From the NCBI GenBank assembly GCA_045629045.1, contig JAZQQM010000005.1:1-42709 (forward strand): DNA of 42,709 nucleotides, given 5' to 3'. This document shows, piece after piece, positions 32,419 through 42,709 of the stretch. The notes under the pieces are model-generated. The model did not search any database and had not been told where the DNA came from. It saw only the letters and a program-made list of their open reading frames with translations. The stretch is from JAILLW01 sp045629045. GTDB lineage: Bacteria > Bacillota > Clostridia > Lachnospirales > Lachnospiraceae. Each line of letters begins with the position of its first letter. Position 1 is the first letter of the stretch. The position numbers were made by a program, and so were the translations under genes.

Positions 32419-35400
32419 TAGAATTCCCGTAAACAAGCTCGATAGATTTGCGGGACAATAATATCAAGCGATTCTTTGTCCATCATACAGTCGTGCTCAT
32501 GAGGAGTTTTTATCACCTCAAGATTCTCGCGTTCTAAGAAGTTTTCAAATCCGCCGGCATCAAATTCTTCCATCATTCGCTCCCAGTATTCCTTTCCTCG
32601 ACCGGCGTTTTGCGGAATTACCTCAGGCTTAAAATACAAGCATTCTCCTGAATAGAAGGATGGTACATGCGTCAGCATATCGTAAGATACATGCTTGGAA
32701 TTCTCAACAAGTGCTTCAAGCATTCCGCTTCGTCTCATACCTTCAAAAAGGTCTGCGGACTCAAAGTATTCCCTCGTCGTATCGGAATGCATATCCTCTG
32801 CGGTCCTTCTTGTTTCCTCATCCAGCACTACATGGGAATCAAGCATAATAAGCATTTCAACCTGCTCACCGGCATTCTGAAGCTGACAAGCCATTTCATG
32901 CGCTACAATTCCGCCGTAACACCAACCGCCAAGTATATAAGGACCTTGCGGCTGATGTTCTTTCAATATTTCAACATACCTTTTCGCTATATTTTTAATT
33001 CCATATTTTGCCTGCTCCGAATGATACAGATTAAACGGTTCAATCACAGAAAAGGCAAAATCCTTCTTAACCCTTTCGGCTAAATTAAAATACGCTTCGC
33101 TACCTGTATTCCCTGTATGCACAAATACCATCTTCGTCTTCGGCTTTTCAGAATACACAAAGATATCTTTTATCGATTTGGGGCACTCTTTTACATATTG
33201 CGCGATTTTTCCACTATTCTTTGAAGCAGATAGACTCAGTTTCTCCTCGGAAGCAATCTCAAACAGTTCTTTCCATCCTTCGATAGATACGTCTCCCGGA
33301 TGATATTCATTTAATACACGCATAGTCTCAGCAAGATATTTGCGAGTAAACGCCATATTAATTTTAGCCCAATAATCCAGTACAAAGAGAACACTTCCAC
33401 CATCTTGGTTCACGCAAACAACCTGAACAAAGCTCTCTTTTTGAATATCTGTTTGCCTTGCTTTCAGTTCTCTGTACACGGAGTGCAGTTTTGATGTGTC
33501 TTCTTCGTTCACATCTATCATTCGGATGGGGATTTTTCTTTGAGTAATTACTTGCTGAAAAACCGTAACCTTGTGAAATACTACTGCTGAACGAAGTTCT
33601 TCATATTTTTCGGAAGCTGAATCAAACGCCGCTCTAAGTTCTTCCTCTTTTAACTTGCTGTCAATTTGAAGCATAAAAACCCGTCGTAATCCCTGCTCAT
33701 CCGGATGAATTATTTGCTCAAACAAAAGTTCATCCTGCTCCGGAGTAATAGGTTTTACCTTTTCGATTCTTTCCCCTCTGGATGCAAAATCTGCTTTCAC
33801 TCTCGCATATTCTTCATCCGACCAAAGACGCTCGTACGAAACCTCCGCCTTTGCTGCGATGTCTCTCAATACATCCAGTTTTAGAATATCCGTATTGCCA
33901 ATGTGAATTCCCATAGTACGAAGTTCATTTGCCAGTTCCATTGACTGAAGTGAAGTTCCGCCAAGCTTTGAAAATTTATCATCAGGACTGATATACTGCT
34001 TAATGTGAAGAACATGTGCAGTTGCTTCCACCACACGAGATTCAACTTCAGTGTAGACAATACCGGGTGCACTCACCCTGCTCTTAGGCACAGGTAATTG
34101 GGCACGCATGATTTTCCCATTGGCATTTCGTGGCATACATTCCACTCTTACGAAAATATCCGGCACCATATAGCTGGCAAGGTTTTTCGATATTTCATCG
34201 ATGAGATAGTCTTCATCAAGTTCTATTTTTCCCTCATAGTAGCAGACTAAATGATCAATCCCATTCACAGATCTCGCTACCACTACAATGTTGCTAACTT
34301 CATTACTTATTTGGGCTGCCGCTTTGGCAATCTGCACTTCCACTTCGCCTGTTTCTACTCGAAATCCATGCAGCTTTACCATATTGTCACATCTTCCAAG
34401 AACGTAATAGACTCCGTCTTCCGAGCATCTTACTCTGTCGCCCGTCCGGTACCAGATTCTTTGATTCAATTCGACCCATTTGTCTTTTGTCTGTTCCGGA
34501 AGACCCAGATACTCACGTGCCATACGGTCGTTTGAAATGAGCAGTTCACCAATTTCCCCCTTCATAACGGGATTCAGTTTCTCATCGACAATAAGTGCTT
34601 CTGAATCCGGCGCCAGAAAACCGTTAGGAACTACATCTTCATTGCCACTAACTCTCATTGAGAGTATTCCTCCCATTTCAGTACAACCATATGTATTGAT
34701 AATCCCTGTATCCTCTGATAATGGAATGAAGTTTCGTAGTTTTTCCCCACCGGCAAAGATATTGATTCCGCTGACATCAAAGTGTTCTGCCATTGAAGCA
34801 GCTAACGACGATCCCATAAATACATGTGTAATTTTCTCTTTTTTCAAGAAATCATATAAGCATTCAAGGTCCTTCCTTGCCGCTAGTGGAGCAAGGATAG
34901 ACGTTCCGCCATACATTAACGGTGAATATAAAATGAGCGTTGTCCCACTGAATGTAAGGCCTGAGACAATTCCCGCTCTGGTATTCTCATTGATTTCACA
35001 GCCTTCATTTACCGACGCAAAATCCATCAATGTTACCAGATTCGCATGTGGCAGTACCACTCCCTTGGGACGCCCCGTAGTCCCTGAAGTATATAAGATA
35101 AGAGCCGGACTGTCCATTGAAACATCCGGGGAAGAATACTCCCTGCATTCAAATTCATCATCCATGAAAATTACTCTGCTTTCGTCAAACTCCAACGGTC
35201 TTTCTTCCCAAGCAGAATGAAGGGTCAGCACGGCAACTGCCCCCGAATCTTTTAAAATATAATCGAGTCGCTCACTTGGATAGTTTACATCCATCGGCAC
35301 ATATACGCCACCGCATCTTATTGCAGCAAAAGTTCCTACAACAATTTCTTTAACATATGGCACATACACTACAACACGGTCACCGCATTTAACTCCAAGA

Positions 35401-35537
35401 TTCGAAAGATATGCTGCAAGTGCCAGGCTTTTCCTGTCGAGTTCGGCATAACTTATAGTACCTTTATCATCTGTAAGCGCCACCTTCTCGGGATTCTTTT
35501 TGGCATATTCAGCTGTATAATCATAAATGTGTTTCAT
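32418..35537 (-). CDS. NRPS: adenylation-carrier-degenerate condensation-thioesterase
   Basis: A 1039-residue protein. A domain (1 to about 490): LILYTSGTTGRPKGV near 150, NTYGCTEMG, GRCDNMVKLHGFRVE, NANGKIMR. Carrier domain: FSKLGGTSLQSMEL near 527. Residues about 600-770 look like the N-terminal part of a condensation domain, but the active-site motif is replaced (FVLDYWAKIN) and the second half is missing. Thioesterase (about 820-1039): VFVHTGNTGS, GGWCYGG near 873 with Cys in the nucleophile place, MLDSHV (Asp) and TPHEHD (His). The A-domain pocket position reads TFSGTTL, without the usual Asp. It begins 16 bases after the larger NRPS gene and is co-transcribed. Confidence 0.86.
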   Translation of the reverse strand: MKHIYDYTAEYAKKNPEKVALTDDKGTISYAELDRKSLALAAYLSNLGVKCGDRVVVYVPYVKEIVVGTFAAIRCGGVYVPMDVNYPSERLDYILKDSGAVAVLTLHSAWEERPLEFDESRVIFMDDEFECREYSSPDVSMDSPALILYTSGTTGRPKGVVLPHANLVTLMDFASVNEGCEINENTRAGIVSGLTFSGTTLILYSPLMYGGTSILAPLAARKDLECLYDFLKKEKITHVFMGSSLAASMAEHFDVSGINIFAGGEKLRNFIPLSEDTGIINTYGCTEMGGILSMRVSGNEDVVPNGFLAPDSEALIVDEKLNPVMKGEIGELLISNDRMAREYLGLPEQTKDKWVELNQRIWYRTGDRVRCSEDGVYYVLGRCDNMVKLHGFRVETGEVEVQIAKAAAQISNEVSNIVVVARSVNGIDHLVCYYEGKIELDEDYLIDEISKNLASYMVPDIFVRVECMPRNANGKIMRAQLPVPKSRVSAPGIVYTEVESRVVEATAHVLHIKQYISPDDKFSKLGGTSLQSMELANELRTMGIHIGNTDILKLDVLRDIAAKAEVSYERLWSDEEYARVKADFASRGERIEKVKPITPEQDELLFEQIIHPDEQGLRRVFMLQIDSKLKEEELRAAFDSASEKYEELRSAVVFHKVTVFQQVITQRKIPIRMIDVNEEDTSKLHSVYRELKARQTDIQKESFVQVVCVNQDGGSVLFVLDYWAKINMAFTRKYLAETMRVLNEYHPGDVSIEGWKELFEIASEEKLSLSASKNSGKIAQYVKECPKSIKDIFVYSEKPKTKMVFVHTGNTGSEAYFNLAERVKKDFAFSVIEPFNLYHSEQAKYGIKNIAKRYVEILKEHQPQGPYILGGWCYGGIVAHEMACQLQNAGEQVEMLIMLDSHVVLDEETRRTAEDMHSDTTREYFESADLFEGMRRSGMLEALVENSKHVSYDMLTHVPSFYSGECLYFKPEVIPQNAGRGKEYWERMMEEFDAGGFENFLERENLEVIKTPHEHDCMMDKESLDIIVPQIYRACLREF

Positions 35538-35553
35538 ACCGTTAATCCAAATT

Positions 35554-38500
35554 TCAAAAGAATTCTTTCTCTTCCAAGTTCTTCACAAAGCGTTCAACAT
35601 AATTGCCATCAATTACCGGCCATCTGAAGCCAAGACGGCATAAGATTTGAGACGTATAGGTCGAGTCAATTGCATCAAATCCAAACATATGAGTATCTCC
35701 ATCCCTCTTATTACTTGAATAAGCAAGAAGCGGACGCATGATATCAGCTTGCTTCGGATCATTTAAAACCTTTGTAATCTCCTTCTCAAGTTCTTCCGGT
35801 TCAACCAGACGTATTTTAGAAGAAAGTCTCATGATAACGTCACCCATATACGATATATAGTCATTCATCAGATTAAAACAAATGCAATCGTCCGGGGTTT
35901 TAGCCAACGTCAATACCGCACGTGCAACGTAATCAATCGGAGAATACTCCATCTTGATACTCATAATGTCATAGCTTAATTGTCCCAAGGTTTTATATGC
36001 TTTCAGTGTGCATAACGCATTGTTTGTTTCATAATTAATCTGAACCGTTCCATCATCAAATCTCGGTGCAAGATTCGATACACGCATTACCTTCGCTCTT
36101 AATCCTCTTTGAAGAATAGCCTCGTAGATAGTACGTTCGGCAATAAACTTTGAATTGACATACTGATTGTTCTCAACAAGCTGTCCCTTGAAAAGGGCAT
36201 GCTCATCAAGTTTAAAATCATCAGACGGTACTCCGTTTTGAGACGAACCAACAACACTGCCTGTCGAAACATGTACCAGAAAAGCTTCATGCTTGATACA
36301 CCAGTCAATCAAATTTTCAACAGAACCAATATTCGTGCGTGCAATTATATCTCCTTTGGCAAAGTGAGCAACATTGGCAGCACAGTTTATTACTGTAATA
36401 TTTTTCTCTTTTGGATTGAATCTTTCAAGGCTGCCCTTATCTAACGCGTCTCCTTCAATAACAAATATCCTCTTCTCAAAGAATTCCTCAAAGCTATCAT
36501 TAAAATAGTATTTCAAATATTCCTTAAGGCGATCCTCACCCGAAATATTTCCCTTAGAGCGTGTAAAGCACCATATCTTTCCCGTACCATTCATAAGGAG
36601 TTCGTGCAATACATGAATTCCAAGGAATCCCGTCGCTCCAATCAGGAATACATCCCCAACCGTATGCTGCTTATTAGTCTTAAACGCCTCCAGCGTATTT
36701 TTAGAAAGAAGTTCATTTATTTTTGAATAATCATATCCGTCACGGCCGATATATGTCTTTTCATCCTCACCCACGAGATTTTGCGAAGAATCACTCGTAT
36801 CACCACTCGCATAGTCTGCTAAAAGACGCGGTGTTGAAAAATCAAAGACATTCTGATATACGATTTCATATCCGGCTTTTCCTGCTGCCAGAACAACTTT
36901 CATCGCCGAAATTGAGCTTCCGCCTAAGTCAAAGAAATCATCTTCTGCGCCGACCTTTTCTATTCCCAGTATTTCACTGAAAATGTTGCAAAATACCTTT
37001 TCGGCTTCTGTCACAGGCGCAACGAATTCTGCCTTCTGCAGCTCAGGCTTAGGAAGAGCTTTTTTATCAACCTTACGATTGACTGTAAGTGGCACCGCGT
37101 CTATCTGCATAATGACCGCGGGCACCATATATGCAGGCTTTCGCTCACGTATATATGCTGCAATAGCCTTCGTATCGAGAACTCCGTCGCATACCACGAA
37201 AGCAGCAAGATATTTCCCGCCGTTTTCAAAATCATATGCCTGAACCGTCACATCCTTTATGCCTTCATATCCCAAAATGACCGTCTCGACTTCTTTCAAT
37301 TCCACACGGAAGCCACGAATTTTAACTTGTCCGTCCTTTCTGCCTACGAACTCCACATCTCCGTTTTCACGATACCTTACAATGTCGCCTGTATGATACA
37401 TATTGAATTCATTGAAAGGACATTTTTCAAACGCCTCAGCCGTTTTTTCCGGTCGATTGAGGTACCCACGTGCAACTTGCGGCCCGGACAGGCAATACTC
37501 ACCCGCTGCACCGGCCGGAATACGATGCCCCGTTTTATCAAGCACAAAGGCGTGTATTGTCTGAACCGGTCTTCCAATCGGAATATTTGGTTCCCACCTG
37601 CGTATTGGGAAAATGCTGACACCGGCGCAATTCTCCGTAGGACCATATCCGTTATACACTGTGTATGAAAGAGCCTCTGTATTAATTGCCGGAAGCTTCT
37701 CACCTCCAACAGTCAGCATACGTAATGTCTTAAGTTTTGGATAACTATTAATAAACTGAACGCCCACCTGCGTGGTTAAAAGCACATCCGTTATTTCTTC
37801 TTTATCAAAGTACTCTGCCAACGCCCCGAGATTCATTCTTTCCTCTTCGGGAATCAGATATATCGTTCCACCGTTTAACATAGTGCAGAAAGTATCTGCC
37901 ATATTCACATCAAACCCAAAAGATGCATAAGTCGCTGTACGGCTCTCTTTCGTGTAAAGTCCATCAAGCTTTGATCCATGCGTAAATGCAACAAGATTAC
38001 CATGAACAAGTTGCACACCCTTAGGCATTCCCGTAGTTCCGGATGTATACAGCATTATCAAAAGATTCTCAGGCTTAGGCGCCGGAATCTCCAATGCGGA
38101 AACCTTCACACCCTTCTTACTGCTTTCTTCTGCACGAGTATACAGCTCATCTACAGGCATTATTTGGCAATCAACTTCATTTACAATTCCTGCAAGCTCT
38201 CTTTCGGCCAAAAGCAGCCTTGCTCCGGAATCTTTCACCATAAAGTTAAGACGATCTGCCGGATATTCGGGGTCAAGCGGCTCATACGCACATCCACACT
38301 TTAGTACGGCAAGTGGCAAAATAAACGCATTTTCACTTCTTGAAATAATGATAGATACAACCTGCTCAGTCAGATTCTTAAGTCCCGTAATACCCACAAG
38401 TTCTTCATAAAGAACTTCGGCCAATCTGTCTGTCAATTCATCCAGTTCACGGAATGTATATGCTTTTTCCTTATAAACAGCCGCTATCTTGTTCGGACTT

Positions 38501-41500
38501 TCAGCCACCTGTTTTCTGAAGAGGCTTACTGCAGTATCGTTTCTATCATAATTTAAATCAAACGGCCGATTATAGGAATCCAGTACTTTCCACTGTTCTT
38601 CATTAGTCAGGCTGATTTGTGAAAGTGTCTTTTGACTCATAAGTCCACGGACAACATTCCCTATACTCCTTGCAAAATCAAGCATCATGTTCTTTGAAAA
38701 CAATGCTTCATCATAGTTAACCTGAATATATCCTCCGTTCTCCGGATTTCCCGTAATATAGACGGAAACCGGAAGCTTCGCTCTGCCAAGTGCCAATTCG
38801 CTAAGTTCAATTGCTTCTCCATGCACAGAATTACTATTCATCACACCGACTTGATATGTATAAGAAACAGCCGGGTGGAAATCATATTTTTCGGCAATAA
38901 GTGAAAATGGATAATGCTCATGTTCAATCGTTGCCACAAAATCCTTGGAAACTCTCTTAACAAAACTGAGCGTTTCCTCTTCATTATCTAATTTAGCCAC
39001 AAGCGGGAGCGTATTGACAAACATACCAACGGTATTATGAATACGAAGGTCACTCCTGCCACCTGAAATGGTTGAAATAGCCACGGAATCCTCACATACA
39101 TATCTGGCGCAGGCAATATATTCGGCAGCAAGATATACACCTGCAGGTGTAATACCCTGTTTTGCAGCAAATTCGGAAACCTCTTTCAGATTCGTTTCAA
39201 CTCGAACAATTCCCTCCGTGTGCTCCAACCCTTGTTCAAAGACATCAGGAATAAGCTGCGTAATTTCCCCACAGTCCGTCATTTGCGTCTTAAAGAAAGC
39301 TTCAGTTTCGCTAGTTACTTTCTCGTTTTGAACATGATTCAAATATGTATATTCTTCTTTTTCCGGTTCACTTCCTTCTAAGCAGGCACAAACCTGATGC
39401 AAGAAAATATCGACTGATGCGCCATCAGCTATAAGGTGGTGTATATCCATTAACAGATAGACAAAATCACTCTCAACTATTTCAAAACGTGCAAGTGGCT
39501 CACCGGTAAGAGAAAATGGATGTACGAACTCTTTTAAGTATTGTTGGAGTTCATCGAGAGACATTCTCTTTATGTCAATCTTTGGTTCATACTCTGCATT
39601 AAAATACTGCACAATCTCATTCTTTTCATTCGCTTCAAAGCACAACGAGAACGAAGGATGTGCCATAATGACTGTTCTCACAGCCTCCTTCAATTCCTCT
39701 GCGCGGACTCCTTTAGGGAACCGCACATAAAATGGTATATTATATAACGTTGAGTCGGGCGCTTTCTGGGATTCTGCATAGACGCCCTTCTGTTCAAAGC
39801 TCAGCGGAACGCTTGAATCACTCTTCTTTTCCTGTGTCTTTTCAATTACGTCTTGCTCACAGGACATATCTTTAGCCATAAATGATGACAAAATTGCATT
39901 TTCAATATTTTGCAATGTGCCGGATTGAAGCAGTTCCGAAGTCTTTATCTGCACACTGAATTCTTTATAAATAAGTGTAGCCAGTCGAATTGCAGAGATT
40001 GAATTCAACCCTAAATAGGACAAATTCTCAGTAATTCCGATTTCTTTCGTGCCAATAACGTCAGAAATGATTTCTACGATTCGTTGTTCAAGTACATTAA
40101 ACGAAATATCTGCTACGGTCTTTTCCGGCTTCTTTCCGGAATTCAGTTCCGGCTTCGGAAGCTTCTTTTTATCAACTTTTTGATTTACGTTTAACGGAAT
40201 TTCCTCAATCTGTACAACTACCTCCGGTACCATATATGCCGGCTTCGTACTTGCTACATATTCACGAAGTGCAGCCACATCAAGTTCACCGTCACTTACA
40301 ACATATGCCGCAATATGTTTTTCCCCATGCTCATCGGAAAATACCTGTACGGTTACATTTCTTATTCCTTCAACTTCTCGAATAACAATCTCTATTTCCT
40401 GCAATTCGATACGATAACCGTGTATTTTTATCTGATTATCTCTTCTTCCTACATATTCAATGTCTCCATTCGCGCGATACCGTACCATATCTCCGCTTCT
40501 GTAGGCGCGTCGGAAATAATCCGATTCTCCCTCATAAAACGGATCCTCCACGAAAACCTCGGCCGTTTTATCCGGTCTGTTCAGATACTCTCGTGCAACC
40601 TGTGGCCCGGCTATCAAGAGTTCTCCTACTGCTCCTATTGGCAAGCGATGCATATACTTATCCGTCACGTAGCATCTGACAGTACTATGCGGCATACCGA
40701 TAGGAATATTCTCCTCTTTTTCAAGAACATTTTTTGCTGTTACATATATGGTTGCCTCAGTCGGACCATATCCGTTCAAAAATAAATAGTTCTGAGGCGG
40801 TTCTACCGATATGAGTTTTTCACCACCGGTGACTAAATATTTAAGTGAGTTATTCTCAATATTTGTCACAAACTGCGCGCCTATCGATGTCGTAAGAATA
40901 GTCATTTTGATATTATTCTTTTCAAAATATTCATTCAATGCGATAAGATCGAGGCGTATCTCCTCGGGAATAATATGGCATGTATAACCTGATGCCAATC
41001 CACCGTATATTTCGGACATATGTACATCAAAACCAAAGGAGGCATAACAAGCTACATTATCGCCCGGCATAAGAGGAAATCTTTCCTTATACCACAGACA
41101 ATATGTCGCCAGATTGCGTTGCTCAAGTACCACTCCCTTAGGCATACCGGTAGATCCGGAAGTATAGAGAATAATGAATGCATCCTCGGGCTTTGCGGCA
41201 ACAGGGAGTTCCGTCACCTCACATTCTTCAATTATCTTTTCAATATCCGTTGTAAGAAGAATATCTCCGGAATATTCTGTAAGAACATCCTGAAGAGACG
41301 GGTCGGCAACAACAAGGGATGCGTCCACATCCTTTACCATGAAGTTCAATCGTTCCGGCGGATAGTTTGGGTCAAGCGGCTGAAAAGCAAAACCCGCCTT
41401 CATCGCCGCAATTGGTACGATTGCCATATATTCATTTCTTGGAATCAAAACAGAAATATAACCCTGTGTATCTTTCTTCTTTACGTTTGATGCAAAATAG

Positions 41501-42709
41501 GAAGCCAATGCATCCGTTATCTTATCAAGTTCACGATATGAATACCTATTATCCTTATAGACCAATGCATCTATATCAGGGAATTGCTTAGCTGTTTTTC
41601 TAAAAAGTGAAACAACAGTTTCCTCTGCTCCTTCTGTCGGATAAGAAGAAACATGAAATGACTCTAGTTCTTGAATCTGCTTTTCTGTGCATGTCTCAAT
41701 TTCGGCTAGTGTCTCCTTAACTGACATCTGAGCAACCACATTTCCATAGGCCTCACAGAAATCACTCATAAACTTTTCACTGAAAAGATTAACAGGATAC
41801 TCACACTTAATAACATATTTATCCCCTTCTGTTTTCAGGTGTGCCACGAAGTCGAATCCGGGCGTATTCACCATTGGGTCAATTGACACCTGCTCTCTTC
41901 CGTCTAGAGTTAGTCTAAAACTATGTAACTTGCCATGATAAACAAATGTGGCATTCGGATGTATGCCGAGTTCACTCACACATTCACTATACGAGTACAA
42001 TCTATGTCTTCGCGTTTCCGACAATTGCTTGCTAAAATCGGAAACAAGTTCAGCTACCGTTTGGTTTTTCTTAAAATTCTGATATACCGGGATCGTGCTA
42101 ACACACATAGCAAAAGTATTTTTAAGGCGATTATCTTTTCGTCCGTTATATACGGTAGAATAGATAACTTCGTCACAACCGTTATATTTCGATAACAGAT
42201 ATCCGAATGCTGCCGTAAAAAGTCTGCTTTCGCCGATTTTTTCACGCTCACAGAATGTCTCAATATCTTTTGAATCGATATTTAGTTCTTTGGAATAGGA
42301 GGTGAAATGTTCTTCCTCGCTCGAGTAAATATCCGGTATCGGCATTGATTCGCACTCGTCTGCTCCTCCAAATACTTCATGGAAATATGCCTTATCCGTC
42401 AAAAACTGAGATGATTCTCTTGCCTCTGTTTCTTCTTTGTTAAGTTCAAATCCACTTATATTTTCCGAAGCGAGAGTTTCCCCACTGTATGCCGCACTTA
42501 TGTCATCAAAGAATAACTGATAAGAATAGCCATCCACCAAAATATGGAAGAAATCGGTGTACAGATAAGTACCGTCTTTCGTTTTACATATTTCTATTCT
42601 GTATAATGGTTCAGAAAACAACTCGTAGTCTTTCCTGATATGCTGCATCAGTTCTTTCTCGTCGCTAAGTTCTACCATACGAACCACAATAGGTTCATCA
42701 CTGTGATCG
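35554..42709 (-). CDS. Large NRPS: C-A-T-C-A-T-reductase, 5' end beyond the window
   Basis: At least 2384 codons; the frame is open to the right edge, with coding-like residues (DHSDEPIVVRMVELSDEK) before the GTG and ATG that could pass as starts, so the gene is partial. Order, numbering from the GTG at 42687: C1 (1-310, FHILVDG), A1 (about 340-850, LYTSGSTGMPKGV), carrier 1 (LGLNSISAIRL near 894), C2 (HHLIADG near 1084), A2 (LYTSGTTGMPKGV near 1547), carrier 2 (LGGSSISAMKV near 1921) and a terminal NAD(P)H-dependent thioester reductase (IGATGFLG near 2018; YVNSKFIAER with Tyr and Lys near 2178). Both A domains keep the amine-binding Asp (GFDVHMS, GFDVNMA), so alpha-amino acids are expected. 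Reductive release would give an aldehyde or alcohol, or an imine after cyclisation. Confidence 0.9.
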   Translation of the reverse strand, partial: DHSDEPIVVRMVELSDEKELMQHIRKDYELFSEPLYRIEICKTKDGTYLYTDFFHILVDGYSYQLFFDDISAAYSGETLASENISGFELNKEETEARESSQFLTDKAYFHEVFGGADECESMPIPDIYSSEEEHFTSYSKELNIDSKDIETFCEREKIGESRLFTAAFGYLLSKYNGCDEVIYSTVYNGRKDNRLKNTFAMCVSTIPVYQNFKKNQTVAELVSDFSKQLSETRRHRLYSYSECVSELGIHPNATFVYHGKLHSFRLTLDGREQVSIDPMVNTPGFDFVAHLKTEGDKYVIKCEYPVNLFSEKFMSDFCEAYGNVVAQMSVKETLAEIETCTEKQIQELESFHVSSYPTEGAEETVVSLFRKTAKQFPDIDALVYKDNRYSYRELDKITDALASYFASNVKKKDTQGYISVLIPRNEYMAIVPIAAMKAGFAFQPLDPNYPPERLNFMVKDVDASLVVADPSLQDVLTEYSGDILLTTDIEKIIEECEVTELPVAAKPEDAFIILYTSGSTGMPKGVVLEQRNLATYCLWYKERFPLMPGDNVACYASFGFDVHMSEIYGGLASGYTCHIIPEEIRLDLIALNEYFEKNNIKMTILTTSIGAQFVTNIENNSLKYLVTGGEKLISVEPPQNYLFLNGYGPTEATIYVTAKNVLEKEENIPIGMPHSTVRCYVTDKYMHRLPIGAVGELLIAGPQVAREYLNRPDKTAEVFVEDPFYEGESDYFRRAYRSGDMVRYRANGDIEYVGRRDNQIKIHGYRIELQEIEIVIREVEGIRNVTVQVFSDEHGEKHIAAYVVSDGELDVAALREYVASTKPAYMVPEVVVQIEEIPLNVNQKVDKKKLPKPELNSGKKPEKTVADISFNVLEQRIVEIISDVIGTKEIGITENLSYLGLNSISAIRLATLIYKEFSVQIKTSELLQSGTLQNIENAILSSFMAKDMSCEQDVIEKTQEKKSDSSVPLSFEQKGVYAESQKAPDSTLYNIPFYVRFPKGVRAEELKEAVRTVIMAHPSFSLCFEANEKNEIVQYFNAEYEPKIDIKRMSLDELQQYLKEFVHPFSLTGEPLARFEIVESDFVYLLMDIHHLIADGASVDIFLHQVCACLEGSEPEKEEYTYLNHVQNEKVTSETEAFFKTQMTDCGEITQLIPDVFEQGLEHTEGIVRVETNLKEVSEFAAKQGITPAGVYLAAEYIACARYVCEDSVAISTISGGRSDLRIHNTVGMFVNTLPLVAKLDNEEETLSFVKRVSKDFVATIEHEHYPFSLIAEKYDFHPAVSYTYQVGVMNSNSVHGEAIELSELALGRAKLPVSVYITGNPENGGYIQVNYDEALFSKNMMLDFARSIGNVVRGLMSQKTLSQISLTNEEQWKVLDSYNRPFDLNYDRNDTAVSLFRKQVAESPNKIAAVYKEKAYTFRELDELTDRLAEVLYEELVGITGLKNLTEQVVSIIISRSENAFILPLAVLKCGCAYEPLDPEYPADRLNFMVKDSGARLLLAERELAGIVNEVDCQIMPVDELYTRAEESSKKGVKVSALEIPAPKPENLLIMLYTSGTTGMPKGVQLVHGNLVAFTHGSKLDGLYTKESRTATYASFGFDVNMADTFCTMLNGGTIYLIPEEERMNLGALAEYFDKEEITDVLLTTQVGVQFINSYPKLKTLRMLTVGGEKLPAINTEALSYTVYNGYGPTENCAGVSIFPIRRWEPNIPIGRPVQTIHAFVLDKTGHRIPAGAAGEYCLSGPQVARGYLNRPEKTAEAFEKCPFNEFNMYHTGDIVRYRENGDVEFVGRKDGQVKIRGFRVELKEVETVILGYEGIKDVTVQAYDFENGGKYLAAFVVCDGVLDTKAIAAYIRERKPAYMVPAVIMQIDAVPLTVNRKVDKKALPKPELQKAEFVAPVTEAEKVFCNIFSEILGIEKVGAEDDFFDLGGSSISAMKVVLAAGKAGYEIVYQNVFDFSTPRLLADYASGDTSDSSQNLVGEDEKTYIGRDGYDYSKINELLSKNTLEAFKTNKQHTVGDVFLIGATGFLGIHVLHELLMNGTGKIWCFTRSKGNISGEDRLKEYLKYYFNDSFEEFFEKRIFVIEGDALDKGSLERFNPKEKNITVINCAANVAHFAKGDIIARTNIGSVENLIDWCIKHEAFLVHVSTGSVVGSSQNGVPSDDFKLDEHALFKGQLVENNQYVNSKFIAERTIYEAILQRGLRAKVMRVSNLAPRFDDGTVQINYETNNALCTLKAYKTLGQLSYDIMSIKMEYSPIDYVARAVLTLAKTPDDCICFNLMNDYISYMGDVIMRLSSKIRLVEPEELEKEITKVLNDPKQADIMRPLLAYSSNKRDGDTHMFGFDAIDSTYTSQILCRLGFRWPVIDGNYVERFVKNLEEKEFF

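Noticed and set aside
1..42709. CRISPR array, insertion sequence, tRNA or rRNA genes
   Set aside because: No regularly spaced repeats, no transposase or integrase motifs and no tRNA-like cloverleaf were seen on either strand.

Overview
The window reads as a low-to-moderate G+C Firmicute, most likely a Lachnospiraceae-type anaerobe (Butyrivibrio or a relative). The signs are AAGGAGG-type ribosome sites, TTGACA/TATAAT-like promoters, Nif11-like RiPP leader, two AAA/DUF4143 ATPases and clostridial-style lipoproteins. This placement is inferred from gene style only; no rRNA or tRNA is present. Almost everything is on the minus strand except 25.0-32.0 kb.

Layout. (1) 1-109: the start of an unknown minus-strand gene whose promoter spacer carries a run of nine G, followed by an intact AAA/DUF4143 ATPase with a 15-bp perfect palindrome at its promoter. 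(2) 1.76-5.4 kb: a compact RiPP cassette with visibly higher G+C than its surroundings: Nif11-like precursor, radical SAM/SPASM protein and stand-alone YcaO protein. The precursor has its own strong promoter. (3) 5.5-8.1 kb: a lipoprotein nucleoside hydrolase and a second DUF4143 ATPase killed by one in-frame TAA. (4) 8.1-8.7 kb: no convincing intact gene, only decayed sequence and a minus-strand terminator.

(5) 8.7-29.15 kb: a divergent biosynthetic locus. The minus arm, in transcription order from a promoter at about 24.88 kb, holds two adenylation-carrier-condensation (A-T-C) proteins, a NAT homologue, an acyl-CoA-ligase-like protein fused to an RsbW-type HATPase domain, two more NAT homologues, a MATE exporter fused to a second HATPase domain, an APH-like kinase, a family 2 glycosyltransferase and a GH3-like acyl-adenylating enzyme. 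The plus arm holds a STAS-domain/acyl-ligase fusion, a second APH-like kinase and a NodZ/FUT8-like glycosyltransferase. The notable feature is that both halves of a partner-switching module (STAS antagonist and HATPase kinase) are fused to biosynthetic and export proteins, while no sigma factor or PP2C phosphatase is seen in the window. I propose that partner switching here gates the enzymes and exporter directly; this is inference.

(6) 29.3-32.0 kb: a membrane protein, a secreted zinc-metallopeptidase-like lipoprotein, and an SGNH hydrolase domain in the same frame after a single TAG. (7) 32.05-42.7 kb: a second NRPS operon on the minus strand: C-A-T-C-A-T-reductase (runs off the right edge), A-T-degenerate C-TE with a cysteine nucleophile, and a half-length hemerythrin-like protein, ending at a clear terminator near 32.0 kb.
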